A stretch of DNA of 64,000 nucleotides from Agrobacterium leguminum. GTDB lineage: Bacteria > Pseudomonadota > Alphaproteobacteria > Rhizobiales > Rhizobiaceae. Position numbers and translations under genes: made by a program. The first letter of the stretch is position 1; the number at the start of each line of letters is the position of its first letter. The notes under the pieces are model-generated. The model made no database searches and was not told the origin of the DNA. It worked only from the letters and a program-made list of their open reading frames with translations. Below, one piece after another: positions 56,023-64,000 of the stretch. Where the stretch lies: the NCBI RefSeq assembly GCF_015704895.1, contig NZ_JADQWB010000001.1:62001-126000 (forward strand), given 5' to 3'.

Positions 56023-56478
56023 TTATTTCTTCTGCAAAGTGCCAATGAAGTCCTTCGAAATGGCACATGATTTTTCCATGAAGCCAATAATGAGCTGCAA
56101 TTGCTCTTCGTCATATTCCCCATAGAGCGCTTCCATCTTTTCCTGAAGGGGCGCATACATCTGAAACAATTCCCGCATTTTTTCAGGGTGAGGCGTTGCC
56201 AGCACGCGCCGACGATCCTCAGGGTCGGGCAAACGTCTTATGAAGCCGGCCTTCTCCAGCCGGTCGAGTAGCGCCGTCACCGCTCCGGTCGTCAGGCCGG
56301 TCGATCTCGCAAGTTCACCCGCACTTGCCTGGCCCTGCATCTGAAGGATGTCCAGACACTCCAGATCGGTGGTGTTCATCCGAGCTTTTGCCGCGATGGA
56401 CTGGCTGATGAGCAATGATTGCGCGCTGGCCTGGCGAAGTACGTCGGTCAACCGGCGATCCAGGATATCTCTTGACAT
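56023..56478 (-). CDS. MarR-family transcriptional regulator
   Basis: The 151-residue protein has a winged helix (SAGELARSTGLTTGAVTALLDRLEKAGFIRRLPDPEDRRRVLATPHPE) with the DxR wing of the MarR family. The AT-rich region before it (about 56480-56515) could hold its operator for itself and for the divergent membrane-protein gene at 56648. Ligand unknown. Confidence 0.9.
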   Translation of the reverse strand: MSRDILDRRLTDVLRQASAQSLLISQSIAAKARMNTTDLECLDILQMQGQASAGELARSTGLTTGAVTALLDRLEKAGFIRRLPDPEDRRRVLATPHPEKMRELFQMYAPLQEKMEALYGEYDEEQLQLIIGFMEKSCAISKDFIGTLQKK

Positions 56479-56647
56479 TTGAATATCTCAATAATTAAGA
56501 AATGATAGTAATCAAGATAATCGGCCGGATGTGATTTCGCCAGCGTTAAATGTGCCGCTTACGCCTGTGAGGGCCGAAAAGTGGAAAATGCGTGCTGGCC
56601 GAACATGCTCTCGCAGACGTCACGGCGTTTTCTGGAAGAGGTGAAAG

Positions 56648-57112
56648 ATGTTCGAGCCGCTGGTTTTCTACGCGATTATCGTCGCCGGTGTTCTTGGGAG
56701 CGTCGGGCTGGGTGGGGGCATCTACGAGACGCTTCTTGTCGATAAGGTGTGGCCTTCGCAGCCGATGCTGATCCAGCCGGAACGGGGCGGGATCGACCGA
56801 AAGCTTTTCTGGGGTCCCGCTCACGGGCTGTTTGAGGTGGCCTTGCTCCTCGCAGTCTGGCTGACATGGGCTCACCCGGCAATTCGCGTCTGGATATGGT
56901 CCGCACTCGCCGCGCATCTTGTCGCGCGGATCTGGTCTTTTGCATATTTCATCCCAATGGCGCTTCGGTTTGAGACGGGATTGGCCGGTGACGCAACGGC
57001 CGCTTCCAATGCTGCGGCCAGATGGGTCCGATTGAGCCGCTGGCGGCTTCCCATCGAGTTTCTTGCGGTGGTCCTCCTGTTCATCGCGCTCGCGAAATCA
57101 GCGGGAAACTGA
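56648..57112 (+). CDS. Small four-helix membrane protein
   Basis: The 154-residue protein has four hydrophobic segments (about 5-25, 57-72, 77-98, 135-150) with LGGGIYETLLVDKVWP and WGPAHGLFEVALLL between them. It resembles uncharacterised proteins often found beside MarR-type regulators, and it is divergent from one here with 169 bases between the starts. Possibly exported-stress related; function unknown. Confidence 0.7.
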   Translation: MFEPLVFYAIIVAGVLGSVGLGGGIYETLLVDKVWPSQPMLIQPERGGIDRKLFWGPAHGLFEVALLLAVWLTWAHPAIRVWIWSALAAHLVARIWSFAYFIPMALRFETGLAGDATAASNAAARWVRLSRWRLPIEFLAVVLLFIALAKSAGN

Positions 57113-57266
57113 GCCCGTACGCTGTCAGTCCCCCACCGGCCTGTGGAGAAAACCTCGGTGCCGGGCTGAACGGCGTGCTGCTTCCGTTCATCCGTGACCA
57201 TCTTACTCAAAGCGCCGAATCCGCCTAGAACAGGCCCCTGCCGTCCCATCGCGAAAGATACGCCAC

Positions 57267-57779
57267 ATGAAAAACCGAACCGGAATGCTCCGTATTGTCA
57301 CCCTTCTCCTTGCAATCGGGGTCGCGGGTACGGCTGATATACCGGTTGTAGCGTCGGTTTCGCCGGCAAAGGCCGAGGCGGAATATTTCCCGACGCAGCA
57401 GGATTTTGTCGGAAAGTGGAAGCTCACCGGTGCGACCAGCCGCCCGCCGCGCGACATGAAGACTGAGCCCACCTCCCGGCAGGAAGCGGATGCGACACTG
57501 TTCCAGGAGACGGTGACGACATTTTACTCCGCGTTTGATTATCTGGAGATCACGGCGGACGGTCGCTACAATTTCCATCAACCCGGCGATCCCTCAGGTT
57601 CATGCGTCTGGTGCGGCACATGGTCTTTTGACAAGAGTTCGCTTTGGCTGAAGCTGGATACCGCGCCCCGGCTCGATATTTACGCGAAGGATGGCGATAT
57701 ACAGATGACGTACACCGCCGAACCCGACAAGAAGTCGAAATACACCTGGCTGGTTTTCGGCTGGACGAAGATGGAGTAG
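57267..57779 (+). CDS. Secreted hypothetical protein
   Basis: The 170-residue protein has a signal peptide (1-37, ending AKAEA), then a small beta-rich domain with two cysteines in CVWCGTWSFD that could form a disulfide. Length and layout suggest a periplasmic lipocalin-like protein (DFVGKWKLTGATSRP is lipocalin-like at the start). No function. Confidence 0.65.
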   Translation: MKNRTGMLRIVTLLLAIGVAGTADIPVVASVSPAKAEAEYFPTQQDFVGKWKLTGATSRPPRDMKTEPTSRQEADATLFQETVTTFYSAFDYLEITADGRYNFHQPGDPSGSCVWCGTWSFDKSSLWLKLDTAPRLDIYAKDGDIQMTYTAEPDKKSKYTWLVFGWTKME

Positions 57780-57893
57780 GCGCCTCGTTTCCTCGGCGGC
57801 AACGCCCAACCGGAACACCCAAGACTATTTGACGAAGCGCCCATAATTGAGCAAAGCTGTATGGCCAACCATATTTGACGGACAGGGGACGTC

Positions 57894-58235
57894 ATGACGA
57901 ATTTTCTGTCCTTCGATGATATTGCCGAGCTGGAATACGGTGCGCCAGCGCCGGAAAGGCTGATTTCCGGCGATCCCAAATTCACCACATGGAATATCGA
58001 GGAAGCGCCCGGCGGCATTTATGCCGGCATCTGGCAGTCCACGCCCGGCAAATGGCGGGTGGTCTATGACGAATGGGAATATTTCAACATTCTCGAAGGC
58101 CATTCCATCCTGACCGAAGACGGCGGTGCGCCGCGCGATCTGAGACCGGGCGACCGCGTTATCCTGCGTCCGGGCTTTACGGGCACCTGGGAGGTGGTGG
58201 AGACGACGCGGAAGGACTATGTCGTCCGGCTCTGA
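57894..58235 (+). CDS. Cupin-domain protein
   Basis: The 113-residue protein is a single cupin barrel (GGIYAGIWQSTPGKWRVVYDEWEYFNILEGHSILTEDGG...RPGDRVILRPGFTGTWEVVE). The metal motif is degenerate: only His of EGHS is visible in the usual position. Similar DUF861-like cupins are uncharacterised. Confidence 0.8.
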   Translation: MTNFLSFDDIAELEYGAPAPERLISGDPKFTTWNIEEAPGGIYAGIWQSTPGKWRVVYDEWEYFNILEGHSILTEDGGAPRDLRPGDRVILRPGFTGTWEVVETTRKDYVVRL

Positions 58236-58242
58236 TGGCGCG

Positions 58243-58629
58243 TTACCAGCGTGTCATGACGCCGAGCGATGGAATTTTCTCGTCGATAGATATCAATGCC
58301 ATGTTTTCCAAAATAGATTGAGCCGCAAGAATTCGATCGAACGGATCGCGGTGTTCGCCTGGCAACATGGCGCTTCGAACCATATGAGCGCTGTTGATGG
58401 GAAGTTCGAGAAAGCCTTCCTGTTCAATCACACCCGCAAAATCGGGAAGTATGAGCGACGCACCGGGCAAACGGCCTCGTGCGAATTTCGTGGCAATTTC
58501 CCATGCTGAAGCCGCGCTCACATAGAGGTCATTATTGGGGTCGCTGATGATTTCGCGCGCATCCGGCGAAAGCCGGTCATGGTCATTCAGCCACCAAAGC
58601 AGTGCATGGGTATCCAGTAGATATTTCAT
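58243..58629 (-). CDS. VapC-type PIN-domain toxin
   Basis: The 128-residue protein is a PIN-domain ribonuclease with acidic residues in DTHALLWWL, EIATKFARGRL and HRDPFDRILAAQS, as in VapC toxins that cleave tRNA. It starts with ATGA overlapping the stop of the upstream partner by 4 bases. That order, antitoxin then toxin, is the usual VapBC layout. Confidence 0.88.
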   Translation of the reverse strand: MKYLLDTHALLWWLNDHDRLSPDAREIISDPNNDLYVSAASAWEIATKFARGRLPGASLILPDFAGVIEQEGFLELPINSAHMVRSAMLPGEHRDPFDRILAAQSILENMALISIDEKIPSLGVMTRW

Positions 58630-58913
58630 TCGGTCGCGAACTCTTTAAGTTCGTCTTCCGTCAGTGGTTCGAAGAACTCAGGTCCGACCACGAGCACGCC
58701 CTTAAAACGGCCCGGAACGCGTCGGCGTTTTTCGTGTGGAGCAGAGCCCGATTTACTCTCCGAAAGACCCACCGCATCCAATTGACGCGATAGTCTCTCA
58801 AGATGCGCCTCCAGTTCGGTAAAAACGACCGGAGGGGGCGGCGTCATATCCGTTTTTTTCTTCGACTTGGTTGCCAAGGCATTTGCCTCATCACTATTGG
58901 ACGAAAATACCAT
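58626..58913 (-). CDS. Putative antitoxin partner of the VapC toxin, atypical
   Basis: The 95-residue protein has no recognisable Phd, AbrB or ribbon-helix-helix DNA-binding N-terminus. Instead the first two thirds are charged and helical (ELEAHLERLSRQLDAVG, GSAPHEKRRR). The C-terminus (RVPGRFKGVLVVGPEFFEPLTEDELKEFATE) is like the toxin-wrapping tail of Phd-type antitoxins. The 4-base overlap with the VapC gene supports function as antitoxin. The start at 58913 is only 29 bases after the P450 stop and lacks a strong ribosome site. Confidence 0.7.
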   Translation of the reverse strand: MVFSSNSDEANALATKSKKKTDMTPPPPVVFTELEAHLERLSRQLDAVGLSESKSGSAPHEKRRRVPGRFKGVLVVGPEFFEPLTEDELKEFATE

Positions 58914-58942
58914 AGCGCATCGGGGATGATAAAAAAACTACT

Positions 58943-60196
58943 TCACCACGCCAGATCGAGCCGCTCCAGACCATGGAAATGATAGACATCCTTGACCTTG
59001 GGCGGCTCGGCGATCTTCAGGCCCGGCAGGCGTTTGAAAAGCAGGGGCAGGGCAAGATTGAGCTCCAGCCTCGCCAGCGGCGCGCCGATGCAGAAATGAA
59101 TGCCGGCGCCGAAGGAGACGTTGGCGCCCTCGTTGCGGTCCGGCCGGAAGGCCAGCGGATCGGAAAATTTTGCCGGATCGAGATTGGCGGCGGCCAGAAT
59201 GAGGCTGACCTTGTCGCCGCGCTTGAACGCGATGCCGTCGATTTCGACGGGTTCCAGAACCCAGCGCTGGAAAATATGCACCGGTGCGCAGATGCGCAGG
59301 GTTTCTTCCACCGTCCGTTCTGTGGTCGCATCGTCGCTAAACAGGGTCTCTGGAGAGATGTCGCTTTCCAGAATGATGCGCACGGAATTGCCGATCTGGT
59401 GCACGGTTGCCTCGTGCCCGGCATTCAGCAGCACGATGGTGGTGGAGACGAGCTCGTCGTCGGTCAGATACTGGCCCTTGTGCTCCGTATGGATCATGTG
59501 GCTCAGCAGATCGTCTTTCGGCTCCGCCCGTCTTTCGGCTATCACGCTGCGCACATAGTCTGAAAATTCATGCGCGGCCCTGTCGGCCAGAAGCTCGTCT
59601 TCCGGCGTGCGCTTGAACATATACATGCCGACATAGGCATGCGACCATTTCAGAAGCTGCGGCCCCATTTCCTCGGGAATGCCGATCATGCGGGCGATCA
59701 TCGTCACCGGAATGATATCGGCATAGGAGGAGAGCAGTTCCGTTTCGCCCTTGCTTTCGAAGGCGTCGATCAGACGGTTGGCGAGTTCCTCGATTTCCGG
59801 CTTCATCTTGTCGACGTGCCGCGACACGAAGGCGCGGTTGATGAGCGTGCGCAGCCGCGTGTGCTCCGGCGGCTCGAGCTCCAGAAGCGAATGCTGCTCG
59901 GCAGCATCGAAATGCTTCACATGTTCGAGCGGCTCCGCCAGGCCGATCTCTTCGCGGCTTGCCACATGCAGGATCTGCCGTCCGAAGCGGCGGTCGCGCA
60001 AAAGCGCGCTCACATGGTCGTATCCGGTGAAAAACCATTGCCGCTGTTCTTCCCAGTAGAAGGTGGGACATTCAGCGTGCAGGGCCGCATAGACCGGGTT
60101 CGGATCGTTGTAGAAAGCCGGGTCGCGGGCATCAAGGGAAACGCGGCGGGTGGCGGGATCGATTTTGAGAAAGGGAAATGTCGCTGTCATGCCCAT
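58943..60196 (-). CDS. Cytochrome P450
   Basis: The 417-residue heme monooxygenase shows the I-helix motif AGHEATVHQIGN, the ExxR pair (EETLRI) and the heme ligand cysteine in FGAGIHFCIGAPLARLE. It is soluble and of the bacterial class I type, needing a ferredoxin and reductase. No such partner is adjacent; the ferredoxin-reductase at 4384 is 54 kb away. An in-frame ATG at 60190 is an alternative start. Substrate unknown. Confidence 0.93.
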   Translation of the reverse strand: MGMTATFPFLKIDPATRRVSLDARDPAFYNDPNPVYAALHAECPTFYWEEQRQWFFTGYDHVSALLRDRRFGRQILHVASREEIGLAEPLEHVKHFDAAEQHSLLELEPPEHTRLRTLINRAFVSRHVDKMKPEIEELANRLIDAFESKGETELLSSYADIIPVTMIARMIGIPEEMGPQLLKWSHAYVGMYMFKRTPEDELLADRAAHEFSDYVRSVIAERRAEPKDDLLSHMIHTEHKGQYLTDDELVSTTIVLLNAGHEATVHQIGNSVRIILESDISPETLFSDDATTERTVEETLRICAPVHIFQRWVLEPVEIDGIAFKRGDKVSLILAAANLDPAKFSDPLAFRPDRNEGANVSFGAGIHFCIGAPLARLELNLALPLLFKRLPGLKIAEPPKVKDVYHFHGLERLDLAW

Positions 60197-60279
60197 GGTC
60201 TATTCCGCGCGCGGCGCTTTGGGAAGGGAGGGAAATCCCTTCCGGATACCTCTATGCCTGTCACTGGGTGGTTGCATCG

Positions 60280-61527
60280 TCATCGGCTGGCGATGGCGGA
60301 TATCCGGTTCAGCGCCGCGACCTGGCGGTCGGCATTGTTATCCATAGGATTTTCGTCGCGGTCCGAGGCGGGCACGACGACATTGGCCGAATTGACGTGG
60401 ATGACGGTCCGGTTGCGCCCGGCCTTTTTGGCGGCATAGAGCGCGCGGTCGGCTTCCGTCATCATCGTGTTGAGATCGGCATCCTTGATCATGGCTTCGG
60501 ATATGCCGACGCTGGTGGTCACCTCGATGGCTTCACCGCGCGAACTGATCTTCGAAAGGCGCAGATTGCTGCGGATGGCTTCCGCAAGCGTCGCCGTGCT
60601 GGAAGGGCTTTCCACTTCGGCAACCAGCGCGAATTCCTCGCCTCCCATTCTGACGAAAAGGCCGCGATCGCCGATTGCGCGCTGCGCGATATTACAGAAA
60701 TGCACGAGCACCGCATCGCCGGACTGGTGGCCGTATCTGTCGTTGATCTTCTTGAAATGGTCGATATCGAACAGCACCAGCGCCACGTAACGGCTGGAGG
60801 CCGGCGACCTTTTCTTGATACGCTCGAACTCCTCCAGCAGACCGCGACGGTTGAGAACGCCGGTCAGATGATCGGTCATGGCCAGCCGGTGGAGACGGAT
60901 CTCCGTGTCTTCCATGATGATCTTGGCGCTGATCATGATGATGGCCGTAAAACCGAGCATGCCGGAAAAGGCAAGCGCCGATGTCAGCGGGATTGCGTTG
61001 GGGGCCGCGGCATTGGCGGGGATGACGATGGATGCGACGAACGCTCCCGCAAAAGCCTGCAGGACCAGGATCGCGGCCAGAACCCGGCGGCTGCGTGAGG
61101 CGCGCGCCTTGCTGGCCAGAAGGACGCCGGCGAGCATGAAATAACCGGTGGCCGCGCTGGCATGATAAAGCAGGATGCGGGCCACCATGTTTTCACGCAC
61201 GGGCGGCAGGAACATTCCGGCGATCCACAGCAGAGCCGGAATGGCGACCCAGCCGCCGATTTTCCGCTGCTCGAAGCACAGCAGGCCCGCAAGCCAGAAA
61301 CCGAAGGCGGAAAGTGCGAGCGTATTGCCGACCTGGATGGACAGAAAACTGGAAATATCCCCGCGAAGCGCCACCATCACCGTGCCGATGCCCGTGGTGA
61401 GGAAACCGGCCGCGAAATAGAGATTATGCCGGCGGGAGGGGCGGTGCAGCCACAGCGTTCCCAAAAGCACGGCAAGGGTGAGCGTCTCCGCCGCCCACAG
61501 TAGCGTGCTCGTCTTTGCATCCAGCAT
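60280..61527 (-). CDS. Membrane-bound diguanylate cyclase (GGDEF)
   Basis: The 415-residue protein has seven or more N-terminal membrane segments (to about residue 215) and a C-terminal GGDEF domain with DIDHFKKINDRYGHQSGDAV and GGEEF. The RxxD inhibitory site is replaced by GDRG. It should make cyclic di-GMP. It lies 84 bases upstream of the P450 gene on the same strand. Confidence 0.9.
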   Translation of the reverse strand: MLDAKTSTLLWAAETLTLAVLLGTLWLHRPSRRHNLYFAAGFLTTGIGTVMVALRGDISSFLSIQVGNTLALSAFGFWLAGLLCFEQRKIGGWVAIPALLWIAGMFLPPVRENMVARILLYHASAATGYFMLAGVLLASKARASRSRRVLAAILVLQAFAGAFVASIVIPANAAAPNAIPLTSALAFSGMLGFTAIIMISAKIIMEDTEIRLHRLAMTDHLTGVLNRRGLLEEFERIKKRSPASSRYVALVLFDIDHFKKINDRYGHQSGDAVLVHFCNIAQRAIGDRGLFVRMGGEEFALVAEVESPSSTATLAEAIRSNLRLSKISSRGEAIEVTTSVGISEAMIKDADLNTMMTEADRALYAAKKAGRNRTVIHVNSANVVVPASDRDENPMDNNADRQVAALNRISAIASR

Positions 61528-61979
61528 TGCAAAATCCTATCTGCGCCATAATGCGGTAAAAGCGGGCGCTCTCGCACGAGGTGCGTTATGCCCGCTGGAA
61601 TTGTTGAGCTGCCATTTCGCCCGGATGGGCCCATTCCCCAACGGGAACCGGAAATTCGCTGGCCAGTATCGGCAGCAAATACTAACGAGTTCTTGCCGGT
61701 GAGAAGTTATATCTGTGCATGGCGGGCGATTTTTGCCGTCGTCGCCTGCCATAGTAAAAAAATGGTGGCAGCGAGGGAAAGAGGCCCGGCTGGCGCCGCC
61801 CCGTCCGAAAGCCCTGTCAACCTCGGCCCGAAAGGCCTGCAAACGCTGTTGAGCCGTTAAGGATATGCGGCTTCGTGTCTTGAAGTACGGGGCAGGGACA
61901 CTCTATGTAGGGAGTATGAAGGTTAGAAGTGATTCCGGAGCGGTTTTTCGCGAAGGGCAGAGTTTGACAAAGGACGGAC
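61528..61979. other. Gene-free region upstream of clpP
   Basis: I see no supported gene in these 452 bases. Short frames on both strands have no family resemblance and no ribosome sites. The last 120 bases probably hold the clpP promoter. Confidence 0.55.
61879..61908 (+). promoter_or_regulatory. Possible heat-shock (RpoH-type) promoter of clpP
   Basis: CTTGAAG at 61879 and CTCTATGT at 61901 are 15 bp apart and resemble the alphaproteobacterial RpoH consensus (CTTGAA ... CCTATnT). The position, 71 bases before the clpP start, is suitable. This is a motif match only. Confidence 0.35.
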
Positions 61980-62612
61980 ATGAAAAATCCAGTTGATACC
62001 GCCATGGCTCTGGTGCCGATGGTCGTTGAGCAGACCAATCGCGGCGAACGCTCCTACGACATATTTTCCCGTCTTCTCAAGGAACGCATCATTTTCCTCA
62101 CCGGCCCGGTGGAAGACCAGATGGCTTCGCTCGTCTGCGCGCAGCTGCTTTTCCTCGAGGCTGAAAACCCGAAGAAGGAAATCGCGCTCTACATCAATTC
62201 GCCAGGTGGCGTCGTGACCGCCGGCATGGCGATCTACGATACGATGCAGTTCATCCGTCCTGCGGTCTCCACGCTCTGCGTCGGCCAGGCTGCATCCATG
62301 GGCTCGCTGCTTCTGGCCGCCGGTGAAAAGGGAATGCGTTTCGCAACCCCGAACGCCCGCATCATGGTTCACCAGCCTTCCGGCGGTTTCCAGGGACAGG
62401 CATCGGACATCGAGCGCCACGCCCGCGACATCATCAAGATGAAGCGTCGCCTCAATGAAGTCTACGTGAAGCATACCGGCCGTACGCTCGAAGAGGTTGA
62501 AAAAACCCTCGATCGCGACCACTTCATGGATGCAGACGAGGCGAAGGACTGGGGCGTGATCGACAAGATCCTGACCTCGCGCCAGGAAATCGAAGGCGCC
62601 GCCGCGAATTGA
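61980..62612 (+). CDS. clpP: ATP-dependent Clp protease proteolytic subunit
   Basis: The 210-residue serine protease forms the barrel of the Clp protease. The catalytic Ser is in [10 protein letters not shown] (about 106), the His in [13 protein letters not shown] and the Asp in [11 protein letters not shown]. It is followed 293 bases later by clpX on the same strand, its usual ATPase partner. Confidence 0.97.
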   Translation: MKNPVDTAMALVPMVVEQTNRGERSYDIFSRLLKERIIFLTGPVEDQMASLVCAQLLFLEAENPKKEIALYINSPGGVVTAGMAIYDTMQFIRPAVSTLCVGQAASMGSLLLAAGEKGMRFATPNARIMVHQPSGGFQGQASDIERHARDIIKMKRRLNEVYVKHTGRTLEEVEKTLDRDHFMDADEAKDWGVIDKILTSRQEIEGAAAN

Positions 62613-62809
62613 GGCGCGCCGCTTTTTGACGTTTGTTTGAACCCGCAAAAGTAATTTCGGGGCTTTCAACCGCAACAGAAAGCGATATTAGTATATATAA
62701 AGGCTATGTTGAATTTTTATGACGTGGCCTTTGGTTTGATGGGGAATTCGTTGCAGCCGGTTGTCAGCTCATGTATCTGATACCGGTTAGTACCCCGGGA
62801 AACGAGGCG

Positions 62810-62842
62810 GATACGGCGATGCACCCCAAGGGCTGCCGTATC
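62810..62842 (+). repeat. Inverted repeat in the clpP-clpX intergenic region
   Basis: GATACGGC and GCCGTATC form an 8-bp perfect stem with a 17-base loop, 64 bp upstream of clpX. No T-run follows, so it is more likely a leader hairpin or regulatory site than a terminator. Confidence 0.45.
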
Positions 62843-62905
62843 GGCGGGCGGTAAGTTGACCGCGATCCGTTTGGCGGACCTGCGGCGTGCTGGAAGGAAA
62901 GAGAT

Positions 62906-64000
62906 ATGAGCAAAGTCAGCGGCAGCAACGGCGGCGACTCTAAGAATACACTCTATTGTTCATTCTGCGGCAAGAGCCAGCACGAAGTCCGGAAACTCAT
63001 TGCCGGACCGACGGTATTCATCTGCGATGAATGCGTCGAATTGTGCATGGACATCATCCGCGAGGAGAACAAGACGTCGATGGTGAAGTCGCGCGAGGGT
63101 GTTCCCACCCCGCAGGATATCATCAAGATCCTCGACGAATACGTCATCGGCCAGAAGCAGGCGAAGAAGATTCTGTCTGTTGCCGTTCACAACCACTACA
63201 AGCGCCTCGCGCACGCCTCCAAGAATGGCGATGTCGAGCTTGCGAAGTCGAACATCATGCTCGTCGGCCCGACGGGCTGCGGCAAGACCTATCTTGCCCA
63301 GACGCTCGCCCGCATCATCGACGTTCCCTTCACCATGGCGGACGCAACGACGCTGACCGAAGCCGGTTATGTCGGCGAGGACGTGGAAAACATCATCCTG
63401 AAGCTGTTGCAGGCTGCGGATTACAATGTCGAGCGCGCCCAGCGCGGCATCGTCTATATCGACGAAGTCGACAAGATTTCCCGCAAGTCGGACAACCCGT
63501 CCATCACGCGCGACGTGTCGGGCGAGGGCGTTCAGCAGGCGCTTCTGAAGATCATGGAAGGCACGGTCGCTTCCGTTCCGCCGCAGGGCGGTCGCAAGCA
63601 TCCGCAGCAGGAATTCCTGCAGGTGGATACGACCAACATCCTATTCATCTGCGGCGGCGCCTTTGCCGGCCTCGACAAGATCATCTCGGCCCGTGGTGAA
63701 AAGACCTCGATCGGCTTCGGTGCGACCGTCAAGGCGGAAGACGATCGTCGCGTTGGCGAGGTTCTGCGCGAGCTGGAGCCCGAAGACCTGGTGAAGTTCG
63801 GTCTCATCCCGGAATTCATCGGCCGTCTGCCGGTTCTCGCGACGCTGGAAGACCTCGACGAGGATGCGCTGATCCAGATCTTGTCCGAACCGAAGAACGC
63901 GCTGGTCAAGCAGTATCAGCGCCTGTTCGAGATGGAAGATGTGGAACTGACCTTCCACGAGGACGCGCTGCGCGAAATCGCCCGCAAGGCGATCACCCGC
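62906..64000 (+). CDS. clpX: Clp protease ATPase subunit, 3' end cut by window
   Basis: The 365 visible residues contain the N-terminal zinc-binding domain ([26 protein letters not shown]), Walker A in [12 protein letters not shown], Walker [12 protein letters not shown] and the sensor region up to the window edge. ClpX unfolds tagged proteins and feeds them to ClpP. The gene continues past base 64000. AAGGAAAGAGAT precedes the ATG at 62906. Confidence 0.97.
   Translation, partial: MSKVSGSNGGDSKNTLYCSFCGKSQHEVRKLIAGPTVFICDECVELCMDIIREENKTSMVKSREGVPTPQDIIKILDEYVIGQKQAKKILSVAVHNHYKRLAHASKNGDVELAKSNIMLVGPTGCGKTYLAQTLARIIDVPFTMADATTLTEAGYVGEDVENIILKLLQAADYNVERAQRGIVYIDEVDKISRKSDNPSITRDVSGEGVQQALLKIMEGTVASVPPQGGRKHPQQEFLQVDTTNILFICGGAFAGLDKIISARGEKTSIGFGATVKAEDDRRVGEVLRELEPEDLVKFGLIPEFIGRLPVLATLEDLDEDALIQILSEPKNALVKQYQRLFEMEDVELTFHEDALREIARKAITR

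Noticed and set aside
61588-61860. 90-codon frame upstream of clpP
   Set aside because: No ribosome site or domain; composition is non-coding, and it lies in the probable clpP control region.

Overview
The window is ordinary high-GC alphaproteobacterial chromosome, most likely the circular chromosome of an Agrobacterium (Rhizobiaceae). The evidence is a six-gene cluster matching the unipolar polysaccharide (upp) locus, the rplM-rpsI / speB-argC neighbourhood known from rhizobia, a clpP-clpX pair, and dispersed rhizobial intergenic palindromes. I see no rRNA operon, CRISPR array, complete insertion sequence or prophage. Species assignment is by inference only.

Layout. 0-1.7 kb: the end of a MerR-type regulator, a membrane-anchored nuclease-like protein with a substituted active site, and tRNA-Leu. 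1.8-5.9 kb: a copper operon (Cu(I)-ATPase, ferredoxin-flavin reductase, CueR/HmrR regulator) behind a 19-bp-spacer MerR-type promoter. 5.9-11.8 kb: a five-gene peptide/nickel-type ABC importer whose first ATPase has a histidine-rich tail. 12-19.7 kb: a small copper chaperone, TrkH, threonine ammonia-lyase, HlyU-like protein, a diguanylate cyclase, azoreductase with divergent LysR regulator, and a DUF2087 protein. 19.7-24.2 kb: periplasmic CpdB, PilZ, DUF1203 and DUF4344-like proteins and a gene remnant next to a repeat. 24.2-27.5 kb: a sulfur/cysteine run (cysK, alaX, and sseA fused to an acetyltransferase). 27.6-30.2 kb: photolyase and Ogt repair genes. 30.2-37.4 kb: mostly small proteins of unknown function, tRNA-Asn, tRNA-Pro, ExoD, YqaA and a tyrosine phosphatase.

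37.5-46 kb: polysaccharide cluster with polymerase/ligase, initiating glycosyltransferase, glycosyltransferase, outer-membrane export lipoprotein, divergent chain-length/co-polymerase with a degenerate kinase domain, and a GNAT-fold protein. Together these form a Wzx/Wzy-type surface polysaccharide pathway, probably the polar adhesin. 46-53 kb: heme A synthase, then a minus-strand run of rplM-rpsI, a toxin-antitoxin pair with its own 22-bp palindromic operator, speB, argC and a phosphotransferase. 53-54 kb is a gene-poor AT-rich stretch with inverted repeats. 54-61.5 kb: a CoA-binding protein, O-acetylhomoserine sulfhydrylase, then an accessory-looking stretch (MarR, small membrane and secreted proteins, cupin, VapC-type toxin with atypical partner, cytochrome P450) and a second diguanylate cyclase. 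61.9-64 kb: clpP and the start of clpX, running off the window.

The best leads are the Walker-A-less kinase domain in the polysaccharide co-polymerase, the reductase inside the copper operon, the His-tailed ABC ATPase, and the toxin-antitoxin module placed between rpsI and speB.
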